The notes beneath the pieces were generated by a model. The model had not been told where the DNA came from, made no database searches, and saw only the letters and a program-made list of their open reading frames with translations. Position numbers and translations under genes: made by a program. 64,000 nucleotides of DNA from Microbispora triticiradicis (GTDB lineage Bacteria; Actinomycetota; Actinomycetes; Streptosporangiales; Streptosporangiaceae): the NCBI GenBank assembly GCA_003260025.2, contig QFZU02000072.1, forward strand, positions 62,001 through 126,000. Reading direction: 5' to 3'. Within the stretch, counting starts at the first letter, position 1. Each line of letters begins with the position of its first letter. Of this stretch, positions 35,766-43,610 are shown in pieces.

Positions 35766-35888
35766 TCAGAGGGTGGTGCCGCAGGTGCCGTACTCGTCGT
35801 TGCAGGTGCTGAAGGTGACGTTGCACCGCTGGAGCGCGGACTCCTGGGGAGCGGGCAGCATGTCCAGCGCGGTGATGTCGAGTTCCAT
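35766..35888 (-). CDS. Lanthipeptide precursor peptide (LanA-like)
   Basis: 40 residues from ATG 35888, with AAGGAG 7 bases upstream. The leader MELDITALDMLPAPQE has the hydrophobic/acidic (I/L)-x-x-L-D-(M/L)-L helix that class III kinases recognise (compare LLDLQ in RamS-type leaders). The C-terminal part is rich in Ser, Thr and Cys: ALQRCNVTFSTC then NDEYGTCGTTL, with Cys22, Cys29 and Cys36 and six Ser/Thr at 25, 27, 28, 35, 38 and 39. No Ser-x2-Ser-xn-Cys labionin pattern is present. Pro12 and Pro14 offer cleavage sites for the S9 peptidase of the operon; cleavage after Pro14 would leave a 26-residue core. Its place between synthetase/peptidase and transporter genes supports the call. Confidence 0.85.
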   Translation of the reverse strand: MELDITALDMLPAPQESALQRCNVTFSTCNDEYGTCGTTL

Positions 35889-35945
35889 CGGTGTTCTCCT
35901 TTTCTCGGACAGCCCACTTCGATGTGGGCTCTTTCTGGTTCCACC

Positions 35946-35971
35946 GGCGGCACCGGGTTGGCGGTGCCGCC
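35946..35971 (-). other. Hairpin between S9 peptidase gene and precursor gene
   Basis: GGCGGCACCG and CGGTGCCGCC form a perfect 10-bp stem around a 6-base loop. It sits in the 160-base gap upstream of the precursor gene. No T-tract follows. It could be an mRNA processing site or partial attenuator separating enzyme and precursor expression. Confidence 0.5.
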
Positions 35972-36048
35972 GACGGGTTCGTGGTGCCGCTGGAAGCGGC
36001 ATGCGGCGAGGACGCCGGTCCGCCGTCGTCCCTCCGCCGCGAGCCGGC

Positions 36049-37878
36049 CTAGCCATACGACGAGGCGGAGGGTGGCGCGGCGTGGAGGAAGGTGACGAGA
36101 CGTTCGAGGACGAGGTGACGATCCGGTCCGGTCAACGGGTCGTGCCCCGCACCCGGCACCTCCAGGTACGTCAGCCGGGCACCTTGGTGAGGTGCCCTGG
36201 CCATCCGGTCGCGGAGTCGTCGCGAGTGGCCGACGGGGATGATCGGATCCCGCTCGCCGTGGATGACCAGGAGCGGCAGCCGGAGGCGGTCGGCCAGCCG
36301 GAGCAGGTCACGGGGACCGAGCGCGTCGCCGGTGATCTCCTCACGGCCGCCGAGGCGGTCGAGCAGGTTGCGCACCATCGCCGGCCCATCGGCGTACAGT
36401 TCCCGTCCGGACAGGAACGGCGCGACGACGGCGGCGCGGGACCACAGGTCCGGTTCGGCGGCGGCCGCCAGCAGCGCGAGGTAGGCGCCGTAGCTCGGGC
36501 CGTACAGGATCGGCCGGGAGCCGCCGGGCGCGCGCTCGGCCGCCAGGGTCCGCCCCACATGGAGGACGTCGGCGAGGTCGGGCCCGCCCCAGGCGCCGCG
36601 GATGGCGTCGCGGTGGGCTGCTCCGTATCCGGTGCTGCCGCGCTGGTTGGGGGCGACCACGGCGACGCCCTCCGCGGCCAGGCGCTGGAACAGGGGGTCG
36701 TAGGTGAGCTGCCACGCGGCCTCGGGCCCTCCGTGGAGGGCGAGCACCACACCCGCGGCGCGGACGGGATCACCGTAGACGACGGCTTCGAGAGGGCCGG
36801 CTGGTCCGTCGAAGCGGCGTACCACCGCGGGCGCCCAAGGGGTCCGTTCTCCGTCCGCCACGAGATGCGCTTCACGGGAATCGGACACCGCCACCACCCG
36901 TGGCGGACGGTCGGGAGCGGAGTGGACCACGTGCAGCCCGTCCTCGTTCCAGCAGGCGGCCGGCAACAGGCTGCCGGTCGCCGGGCCGATCTCCCGGAGG
37001 CCGCCCTCCTCCAGGTCGTACAGCAGGACGACGGAGCGGACGCCGCGGGTGACCGACAGCGCGAGACGCCTTCCGGCCGGGTCGAGGGCGAGCGGCCTGA
37101 CCGTACCCTCGACGGCGTTCAGGTCCTCGGGGAAGACGGTCGGCCCGTCGTCGTCCCGCCGGCGGATTCCCAGCCGGTGGACGCCTCCGCTCTCGAGGGC
37201 CGTCAGCAGGACTCCGCCGCACGGAGCGGCGAGCAGCAGATGCTCGCCCTGGCGCAGGCCGGGAAGGGGGGAGACGGTGCCACGGGACGAATCCAGCACG
37301 ACGGTTCGCGTTGCCCCGCCCTGCGACCTCGCCAGGGCGAGGAGGTCCCCGCTCTCGTCGAGCCAGACGCCTCCGGACAGGAAGCTCGGCACGTCGGCGA
37401 CCTGTTCGGGGCGTTCGGGCGAACCGGGGAGCCGCCACACGGTCGTGCCGCGCCCCGGGGTCCTCAGCAGGGCCAGGGCGGCGGTTCCGGAGTTCCGGCC
37501 GGCCACCAGCGCGAGGTCCCCGTCGTGGACGGTGAGCAGCTCCCGGACCGAGGTGGCGGAGCCGGTCGCGGCCGGGACGGCGAGGAGGACCCGGCGGGTC
37601 CCTCCGGCTTCGACGCTGTTCACCAGGATGTTTCCGTCGCCGGTCGGCACCGCGGCGCTCCACGGGCTCACACCGTCCCGCAGGCGCAGGACACGGGACC
37701 GAGGACGCGTACCAGTGAGATCCCACAGCTCGGGAGCCAGGCCGTCGCGGTCCCGGGCGGTGAGGCAAACGGCGTACCGTCCGCTTCCGGAGAAGCGGAA
37801 GTTGATTCGCCACACCTGCGGGGGATGCGACGGTCCCAGCGCCCCGTCGATCACCGCGCTCGTCGTCGGCGCGTTCAT
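36049..37878 (-). CDS. S9 family prolyl oligopeptidase, putative lanthipeptide leader peptidase
   Basis: 609 residues, no signal peptide. The N-terminal two-thirds form a beta-propeller-like region (repeated W/D/G-rich blades). The C-terminal alpha/beta-hydrolase has the nucleophile motif YGPSYGAYLALL, the Asp in HGERDPIIPVGHS and the His in GAGHDPLTGP. The preceding VVLALHGGPEAAW is the S9 oxyanion strand. The ATG at 37878 overlaps the synthetase stop by 4 bases (ATGA), so the two are co-translated. A prolyl oligopeptidase of this kind (FlaP) removes the leader of a class III lanthipeptide after Pro. The precursor here has Pro12 and Pro14 at the expected boundary, so the same role is likely. 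Confidence 0.85.
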   Translation of the reverse strand: MNAPTTSAVIDGALGPSHPPQVWRINFRFSGSGRYAVCLTARDRDGLAPELWDLTGTRPRSRVLRLRDGVSPWSAAVPTGDGNILVNSVEAGGTRRVLLAVPAATGSATSVRELLTVHDGDLALVAGRNSGTAALALLRTPGRGTTVWRLPGSPERPEQVADVPSFLSGGVWLDESGDLLALARSQGGATRTVVLDSSRGTVSPLPGLRQGEHLLLAAPCGGVLLTALESGGVHRLGIRRRDDDGPTVFPEDLNAVEGTVRPLALDPAGRRLALSVTRGVRSVVLLYDLEEGGLREIGPATGSLLPAACWNEDGLHVVHSAPDRPPRVVAVSDSREAHLVADGERTPWAPAVVRRFDGPAGPLEAVVYGDPVRAAGVVLALHGGPEAAWQLTYDPLFQRLAAEGVAVVAPNQRGSTGYGAAHRDAIRGAWGGPDLADVLHVGRTLAAERAPGGSRPILYGPSYGAYLALLAAAAEPDLWSRAAVVAPFLSGRELYADGPAMVRNLLDRLGGREEITGDALGPRDLLRLADRLRLPLLVIHGERDPIIPVGHSRRLRDRMARAPHQGARLTYLEVPGAGHDPLTGPDRHLVLERLVTFLHAAPPSASSYG

Positions 37879-40670
37879 CGTGTCTCCCCGCCTCGGGCCG
37901 GCACGGTGAGGCGGGCCGGGACGTCGGCCATCCAGGGACGGGCGCCGCCGTGGCGCAGCCGTCGCAGGAAATCGAGGATGCCCGCCAGGCCGGTGTTCCA
38001 GCCGAAGCTCACCTTGTCGCCGCTTTCGTCCGGCACCACCAGCAGCCCGTCTCGCGTCACCGCGCGCGCCCACAGGCATGCGGCGAGTTCCTCGGCCTGG
38101 GCGTGGTAGGCGGGTTCGCCGAGCAGGTCGGCCATGTCGAGCAGGAACTGGCCCTCCCCCGCCAGGCCATGGCAGGCGACGGTTCCGGAGGACAGGCGGG
38201 AAGCGTGGGCGGCGATCGCGGCCGCCCTGGCGGCGTCCAGGAACCGGGCCTCGCCGGTGGCGGAGTGGAGCCGGACCAGGAAGGTGCCCACCCCTGACGA
38301 CCCGCTGCACCAGTACGGTTGCCTGATGGTGTTGCTGGGAGACTCCGTCCACCAGGCGGCGTCGCCCGTGTGGTGGGCCGCGGCCAGCAGCGTCCGCCCG
38401 CCGAGCAGGGCCGTCTCCATGCAGTCGTCGCGGCCGAGGACGCCGGCGGCGGCGAGCAGGAAGGTTCCGATCCCGGCCACACCATGGGCGAAGCCGTAGT
38501 GGACCGCACCGGCCAGCGCCGAGGCGAAGTCCTCGGGGATCTTCCACAACACGGTGCCGGGCGTACGCTCGGCGGCCGCGAGCAGGGTGTCGGCGCACCG
38601 GCCGGCCATGTCGCGGAACCGGTCGTCGCCAGTGGCGTGCCAGAAGTGCAGCAGGGCCAGCCCGGTCCCGGCGAGGCCGTGGCAGACGTCCGGATTCGGC
38701 CAGGCGACCGGCAGGCCCAGCGCCAGGTCGACGCCGGCCGAGCGTAACCTGTCGTCGCCGAGCACGCGACCGGCCTCGTGGAGGCCCCAGGCGATACCGG
38801 CCCGGCCGAAGTACAGCCCTGGCGAGGGCCTGGCCTCGCTCACCAGACGCCGGACGGTCCATTCCGCCGCGTCCCTCAGGGTGGCGGTGACATCGGCGTG
38901 CCAGGACGGGAGCCCGGCGCTTTCCCCGCCCCCGTGCTCCGCCACCGAGGCCAGCAGCGTGAGGACCCCGGCGGCGCCGTACTGGACGGCGCAGGGGTCC
39001 GAGGTCGCCCCGAACTCCATGACGGGCCACAGATGCCCTCTGCCGGCGGGATCGGCGGCGGCCTCCCGGTTCATCTGCCGGAGCGTGTGCGTGACCCCGT
39101 CGCGGAGCAGGCGGTCCTGTTCCGCGACGCCGAGGCGGTGACCGGTGACGTGCGCCGTGAACGGCCGGGGCTCTGTGTCCAGCTTGGCGAGAAACTTCTC
39201 GACCCGCCGCAGATCCCAGCGCCGGGCCGGGTCCTCCCGCATCAGGCCCAGGATCATCGGTGCCAGCGCCTGGGCCAGGGCGTTGCCCGCGCTCGCCACG
39301 TCCGCCAGCGCCCGCACGCGGGAGTCCCACGACCGGCTCCCGGGCGGCTCGTCGTCGCCGAGCATCGGCCGGCAGGCCGTGGTCAGATAGAAAACGGTCG
39401 CTCCCAGGGCGTACAGGTCCACCTCGATCCCCGGCGCGGGACCGTACTTGGGCCCGCGGGCCTGCTCGGGCGGCGCGTACCCGGGCGTGTACGCCCTCGA
39501 CACCGGGGTGCCGGGAGTGGCGGCCATCTCCAGATCGACCAGCCGGCAGTCGCCGTCCGGGCCGACGATGACGTTGTTCGGTGTCAGGTCCCGTAACACG
39601 AAGCCTCGCTCGTGTACGGCGTCGACCAGGCGGACCAGCCCGTGCACCACGGTCAACGCCAGGCCCTGCCGGCGGCCGGGGTCCGCGGATCTTTCCTCGG
39701 CGGCCCAGGTCGTCAACATGGCGCCCTCGAGATGCTCCTGCGCCAGGAACAGGTTGTCCCCCTGCTCGAACAGGCTCACCTTGCGGCTCGTGATGCCCAG
39801 CGGCGCGAGGAGGTCGAGCATGTGCGCCTCGTGGCGTAGCTGGTCGCGCTGGTCGTGTCCCTGCAGAGTGGAGCTGATGTGCGGGCGAGCCTGCTTGATG
39901 ACGACGTGGCTTCCGGAGACCCGGTCCTCCGCCAGGAAGACTCCGCCCTTGGCGTTGTGGCGGATCGCCTGGCGCACCACGAAGCGGCCGGCCAGCAGAA
40001 CGGCCTCCGGTGCGGTGGACCGCACCGGGGCCTGGCCCGACTCGAACGGACAGGTGGCCCATTCCGGCGGGGAGTACCACGCGTTGCGCTGGTCGACCGT
40101 ACGGGTGCCGTCGGGAGCGGTCAGCGTCGAACTGTAGGTGCCGTCGTTGTCGAGCACGTTCTGGGCCGAGAAGACCCCGAAGCGGTAGTGGACCAGGCTG
40201 CCCGGCCGGTACGCCCGGTCGGACAGGATGGACGGGCCGGGCAGGCCGTAGGTGGCCGTGTGCAGGTCCTCGGCGATCGCCGTCGCCGCCTCGTCTCCGG
40301 GCGGGTAGACGGTGACGAACTTGCCGACCGATCCTCGCCTGGCGCCCCTGGACGTGAGACCGGCCAGGTCGGCGAAGGTGGCCGCGAACTTGAACGGGCA
40401 ACGGTGGCGGGCCAGCACCTCGACCACCCGCGCCAGCACGACGGGGGCCGACAACTGTGTCGCCGACACGTGGAGCTTCCAGCCCTGTGCCGGTGTCTCC
40501 GCGCCCTTCGGGGTCACATACGTCCACGGCGTGCGGTGGCGGATCTCCCACTCATCCTCCACACCGGGCGCGCCGGCCGCGTTGCGGTGCAAGGCGGCCC
40601 TGGCGACGTCCTCCAGCAGGTGGATGTCCGCGCCCGTGTGCTCCGCCGTACCCGCACCGTTCTCGCTCAC
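37875..40670 (-). CDS. Lanthionine synthetase, class III-like with class IV-type zinc site
   Basis: 931 residues from GTG 40670 (GAGGG upstream). It phosphorylates and dehydrates Ser/Thr of the precursor and closes thioether rings. Domains: N-terminal lyase region (WKLHVSATQLSAPVVLARVV, GKFVTVYPPGDEA, GPSILSDRAYRPGSLVHYRF; about 50-200), Ser/Thr kinase (about 220-490; VLRDLTPNNVIV, RLVDLEM) and LanC-like cyclase (about 530-931). Class III cyclases normally lack the zinc ligands, but here Cys788 (YWCSG) and Cys833-His834 (ACHGLAG) are present with 45-residue spacing, as in NisC and LanL. The enzyme is therefore a LanKC/LanL intermediate or a class IV enzyme. It heads the operon and overlaps the S9 gene. 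Confidence 0.9.
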   Translation of the reverse strand: MSENGAGTAEHTGADIHLLEDVARAALHRNAAGAPGVEDEWEIRHRTPWTYVTPKGAETPAQGWKLHVSATQLSAPVVLARVVEVLARHRCPFKFAATFADLAGLTSRGARRGSVGKFVTVYPPGDEAATAIAEDLHTATYGLPGPSILSDRAYRPGSLVHYRFGVFSAQNVLDNDGTYSSTLTAPDGTRTVDQRNAWYSPPEWATCPFESGQAPVRSTAPEAVLLAGRFVVRQAIRHNAKGGVFLAEDRVSGSHVVIKQARPHISSTLQGHDQRDQLRHEAHMLDLLAPLGITSRKVSLFEQGDNLFLAQEHLEGAMLTTWAAEERSADPGRRQGLALTVVHGLVRLVDAVHERGFVLRDLTPNNVIVGPDGDCRLVDLEMAATPGTPVSRAYTPGYAPPEQARGPKYGPAPGIEVDLYALGATVFYLTTACRPMLGDDEPPGSRSWDSRVRALADVASAGNALAQALAPMILGLMREDPARRWDLRRVEKFLAKLDTEPRPFTAHVTGHRLGVAEQDRLLRDGVTHTLRQMNREAAADPAGRGHLWPVMEFGATSDPCAVQYGAAGVLTLLASVAEHGGGESAGLPSWHADVTATLRDAAEWTVRRLVSEARPSPGLYFGRAGIAWGLHEAGRVLGDDRLRSAGVDLALGLPVAWPNPDVCHGLAGTGLALLHFWHATGDDRFRDMAGRCADTLLAAAERTPGTVLWKIPEDFASALAGAVHYGFAHGVAGIGTFLLAAAGVLGRDDCMETALLGGRTLLAAAHHTGDAAWWTESPSNTIRQPYWCSGSSGVGTFLVRLHSATGEARFLDAARAAAIAAHASRLSSGTVACHGLAGEGQFLLDMADLLGEPAYHAQAEELAACLWARAVTRDGLLVVPDESGDKVSFGWNTGLAGILDFLRRLRHGGARPWMADVPARLTVPARGGETR

Positions 40671-40767
40671 GCCGCAACCCTCACATCCGATGTTCCTCGG
40701 GACGTCTTCGGCGACCGCCGAGACCCGCCTGCACAGAGAACACGAGCGGCCTTCTCGATTACTGATG

Positions 40768-40808
40768 GGCCGCTTAAGGACACCGTCCCGCGGGTGGCTT
40801 AAGCGGCC
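40768..40808. promoter_or_regulatory. Perfect inverted repeat upstream of the lanthionine synthetase gene
   Basis: GGCCGCTTAAG (40768-40778) and CTTAAGCGGCC (40798-40808) are exact inverse copies separated by 19 bases. They lie about 100 bases upstream of the synthetase start. Each arm contains the CTTAAG core also seen near the SARP gene and the small exported peptide. A dimeric regulator binding site is the best guess; a hairpin is possible but has no T-tract. Confidence 0.55.
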
Positions 40809-40890
40809 GCCGCCACGCACCGCCGCCCGTCGAGAAAATTCACAACCCGCCTTTCAGGCTCGGCCGCTCGGCGCAGCGAGCTGCCGCCGG

Positions 40891-41691
40891 CTACCGCGGT
40901 CTCCTGGCCACGGCCACGTAGATCGGGAGGGCGATCGTGAGCTCTCCCCTCGCGTCGGCCAGGTCCAGTGACCGGAACCACAGGGACCTGTCGGCATCCG
41001 GGACGAGGCCTGATTCCCGCCGGTCGAGAACGGGGACCACGGATGCCGCGTCGTCCAGACGAGTGGACACCGCCTGGACCGCTCGCAGGACGGGATCGAC
41101 GAGTCCCGCCCGGAGAAGCCTGCGCCGGAGGGTACGGCCGACGGTCGGGTGGGACACCTTGCCACGGAAGGCGTCCAGAACCCGCTCGGTCACGGTCTGG
41201 TCCACTCCGTCGACGACCAGCCCGCTCCAGTCCACGTCGATGACGCACAGGCGCCCGCCGGGGCCGAGCGTCCGGGCCAGGGCGCGGACGGCGGAGCCGG
41301 GGTCGGCCACATGCTGCAGGACGCGCTCGCACCACACCACGTCGAATGCGCCCGAGTGGTCGAGGGAGGCGATGTCCCCGATCCGGTAGGTGATCGTTCC
41401 CGCTTCCGGGACGCCGACGTGCCTTCTCCGCGCGGCCGCCAGCATCGCGGGGTTGAGGTCCACGGCCACGACCGATCCGGCCGGCCCGACCAACCGGGCG
41501 AGGTCCCGTGCCACCTCCCCGAGCCCGCACCCGGCATCGAGCACGCGTTCACCCGTGCCGACGGACAGCAGATCCAAAGCGGAGGCTCGTACGCCCAGCA
41601 CCACCTCGTGCTGGGAGATCCGTTCGAGGTACTCCTCCATGATGGACTGCGCTTCCGCGGTGGAACCGGCCTGAAAGATCTTGTCGTTCAC
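40891..41691 (-). CDS. SAM-dependent class I methyltransferase
   Basis: 266 residues from GTG 41691, with GGGGAG 7 bases upstream. Motif I is VLDAGCGLGEVARDLARL, the acidic residue ending strand 2 is in VVAVDLNPAMLAAARR, and motif II/III regions are FDVVWCERVLQHVADP and LGPGGRLCVIDVDWSG. This is the ubiquinone/menaquinone-type small-molecule methyltransferase fold. It ends 220 bases before the lanthionine synthetase gene on the same strand, across the inverted repeat. It could methylate the lanthipeptide or belong to another pathway; the sequence does not decide. Confidence 0.8.
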   Translation of the reverse strand: MNDKIFQAGSTAEAQSIMEEYLERISQHEVVLGVRASALDLLSVGTGERVLDAGCGLGEVARDLARLVGPAGSVVAVDLNPAMLAAARRRHVGVPEAGTITYRIGDIASLDHSGAFDVVWCERVLQHVADPGSAVRALARTLGPGGRLCVIDVDWSGLVVDGVDQTVTERVLDAFRGKVSHPTVGRTLRRRLLRAGLVDPVLRAVQAVSTRLDDAASVVPVLDRRESGLVPDADRSLWFRSLDLADARGELTIALPIYVAVARRPR

Positions 41692-41955
41692 GGAGTGTCT
41701 CCCCTTGTCGATGACGCGGGTCCGGTCCGGACGAAGAGGGAGCGCCGCTCAACTGTCCCGTCCACGCTCTCGCCGGTGACCGTTTCCATCTCGTGCCTCA
41801 GCGAGACGTGGTGCTGGAACTCATCCACGGGCATCTCGGCATCGAGAGCCCGGCCCTGAACGACAGACCGACTCTCGTCGACAGGCTTCCGGGTGGAGTC
41901 GCGGTTCCGTTCCGGGCCGATGCGAACGCCGGCCCGGAACGGAGTCGTCAGCGGT

Positions 41956-42198
41956 TCAGTAGTAGAGATAGAGGGCGTATCGGGAGCCGGCGAGCTCGCA
42001 CTTGAAGTCCTGGACGATACCGCCGCTGGTGATGGCTTGGAAACCGGCCCTGAAGCACTGGTCGCGATACTGGTAGTACCCCGTGAGGTGCCACGTCTCA
42101 GCGGTCTGCGCGTAGGCGGCCGTGGCGGAGCCGGTCACGGCGCCGAAAGCCAGCCCACCGGCTACCAGCGCCGCTGCGGCCAGACGACGGGTTCTCAT
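41956..42198 (-). CDS. Small exported protein with one Cys pair
   Basis: 80 residues from ATG 42198, preferred over an ATG 21 bases upstream because AGGAAG precedes it. The signal peptide (MRTRRLAAAALVAGGLAFGA) ends near TAAYAQ, leaving about 50 residues. The mature part is aromatic (TWHLTGYYQYRDQC ... YALYLYY) with two Cys, in YRDQCFRAG and DFKCELAG, which could form one disulfide. I do not recognise the family; it may be an extracellular inhibitor or toxin-like peptide. It is divergent from the ThiF/PLP/GNAT group across about 600 bases. Confidence 0.65.
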   Translation of the reverse strand: MRTRRLAAAALVAGGLAFGAVTGSATAAYAQTAETWHLTGYYQYRDQCFRAGFQAITSGGIVQDFKCELAGSRYALYLYY

Positions 42199-42330
42199 TT
42201 TCTTCTTCCTGCCCTTCATGAAGGAGCGCGTGCCACATGAACGACGATTTCCCAGCGAGAATTCGAATCGTTCACGTGATGTCCTGCATCCATGGTGCGC
42301 GAGCCTGCTTGAGGATCACTTATGGCCGCT

Positions 42331-42358
42331 CTTAAAAGGCGCTGGAAGTATCCTTAAC
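42331..42358 (-). promoter_or_regulatory. CTTAA direct repeats upstream of the small exported protein
   Basis: CTTAAA (42331) and CTTAAC (42353) are 22 bases apart, two helical turns, a spacing used by SARP-type activators. The first lies in GGCCGCTCTTAAAAG, similar to the arms upstream of the synthetase and SARP genes. They lie about 130 bases upstream of the exported protein start. Confidence 0.35.
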
Positions 42359-42495
42359 CGCGCGAAGTCGAAGTCGCGGATCGTCACACATCCCCGTGGC
42401 GCCGGCTTCCCGCGTACGGCGCGTCGGGCCGGTACGCGAGTGGGCGCCCGGCCCACTCGCCTGAGCGCAACGACGTTCGCGCTGGTCACAGAATC

Positions 42496-42534
42496 TTGAC
42501 AGTGTCACATCGGATATGCCTAGGATGTCGGCGT
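42496..42534 (+). promoter_or_regulatory. Putative promoter in the divergent gap before the ThiF-like gene
   Basis: TTGACA (42496-42501) and TAGGAT (42521-42526) are spaced by 19 bases, a plausible though long-spaced actinobacterial promoter. TGACA-G-TGTCA (42497-42507) is a palindrome over the -35, suggesting repression. A GTG at 42532 could start a leaderless 18-codon frame ending at TAG. The remaining sequence to 42797 holds only weak short frames. Confidence 0.4.
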
Positions 42535-42797
42535 GGAACCCGACGACGATCGCCGTGGACGTCAAAGGGCGGCCCGTCATTCCGAGTAGGGCGGCGGCCG
42601 CCGTCTTCCCCTCCTATATCCGCGAGCCGCGCGCATCTGCGATGAGACGAACACCGAGACGCCCGTCGGGCGCTCCGTGAGGCGTTTCCTCGACAGGATC
42701 CAGATGCGCGCCCCGGCTCGAAACACTGACTCAGCCTGCCGAGGGCGCTGCGGCACTCCACAGCGGAATGGCTCCGTGTGCAGAAATGAGGTTGCCC

Positions 42798-43610
42798 ATG
42801 GAAGGCTTCACCGTGAATCCCCGGCTTCAACGTAATCTGGGGATCCTGGACGAGGAATCGATGCGGAAGGTCGCGGACACCCATGTTCTCGTGGCCGGGG
42901 TGGGCGGCGCGGGCGGGCAGTGCGCGGTGGATCTGGCCCGCCTGGGCTTCGGCTGGGTGACGCTGGCGGATTTCGACGTCTACGAGGTGCACAACGCCAA
43001 CCGCCAGATCGGCAGCTTCGACAGCACCCTCGGTCAGCCGAAGATCGAGGTCGTCGGCGACATGTGCCAGGACATCAACCCCGAGCTGCGCATCCGCAAG
43101 GCCGCCGAAGGCGTGACGGAGGACAACGTCGATTCGCTGCTGTCGGGATTCGACGGCAAGCCGGTGGACTACGTGGTGGAGACCATCGACATCGCCGGCG
43201 CCCGGGCCAAGGAATGGTTGCATCAGGAATGCCGCAAGCGGGGCATCGTCGTCATGACCGGCCTGATGCTGGGATTCGGCGCCGCCCTGCACGTCTTCCA
43301 GCCCGAAGCGCCCCTCTACGAAGACCTGTTCATTCTCCCGGACGGACGCATCGACCTCCCCAAGATCGTTCCCGGGCTCGGCAGCTACGTCGTCCAGGAG
43401 TATTGGGACGCCTGCTTCGCCGGACGCGGACACGCTCCCACCTGCGTTCTCGGAGCCACCACCGCGGCCGGGATGATGGTCGGCGAGATGATGCGCGGCA
43501 TCCTGCTGGGACGCGATCAGATGGTGTCCTACCCCGAATACCTGTACGTGGACCTGTTCGACCACCGCTACGTGCGAGGCCCGGTCGCCGGCCGCGTCTC
43601 CCCCACATGA
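42798..43610 (+). CDS. E1-like ThiF/MoeB/HesA-family adenylyltransferase
   Basis: 270 residues from ATG 42798 (GAGG 6 bases upstream). The Rossmann-type ATP site is VLVAGVGGAGGQCAVDLARL, followed by the family hallmarks LADFDVYEVHNANRQIG and QDINPELRIRK. Later blocks are VVETIDIAGARAKEW and GHAPTCVLGATTAAGMMVGE. Family members adenylate the C-terminus of a ubiquitin-like protein or a peptide. No CxxC zinc pairs, ThiS-like carrier or JAB protease are nearby. The stop overlaps the start of the PLP enzyme gene (ATGA, 43607-43610), so both act together. Substrate unknown; a carrier-free role on a peptide or small acid is possible. Confidence 0.85.
   Translation: MEGFTVNPRLQRNLGILDEESMRKVADTHVLVAGVGGAGGQCAVDLARLGFGWVTLADFDVYEVHNANRQIGSFDSTLGQPKIEVVGDMCQDINPELRIRKAAEGVTEDNVDSLLSGFDGKPVDYVVETIDIAGARAKEWLHQECRKRGIVVMTGLMLGFGAALHVFQPEAPLYEDLFILPDGRIDLPKIVPGLGSYVVQEYWDACFAGRGHAPTCVLGATTAAGMMVGEMMRGILLGRDQMVSYPEYLYVDLFDHRYVRGPVAGRVSPT

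Noticed and set aside
38679-40551. The long extension of the S9 peptidase frame into the synthetase gene (apparent 1,500-residue protein)
   Set aside because: The extension is Arg/Pro/Gly-rich shadow sequence of the synthetase gene. The S9 domain begins at ATG 37878, which overlaps the synthetase stop.
42532-42588. Possible leaderless 18-codon frame after TAGGAT
   Set aside because: Charged, low-complexity peptide with no conserved feature and no independent support beyond the promoter-like sequence.
42704-42835. A 43-codon Cys-containing frame starting MRAPARN and overlapping the ThiF-like start
   Set aside because: The opening recalls the microcin C peptide MRTGNAN next to an E1-like gene, but the frame does not stop at Asn, overlaps the ThiF gene by 38 bases and has a weak ribosome site.
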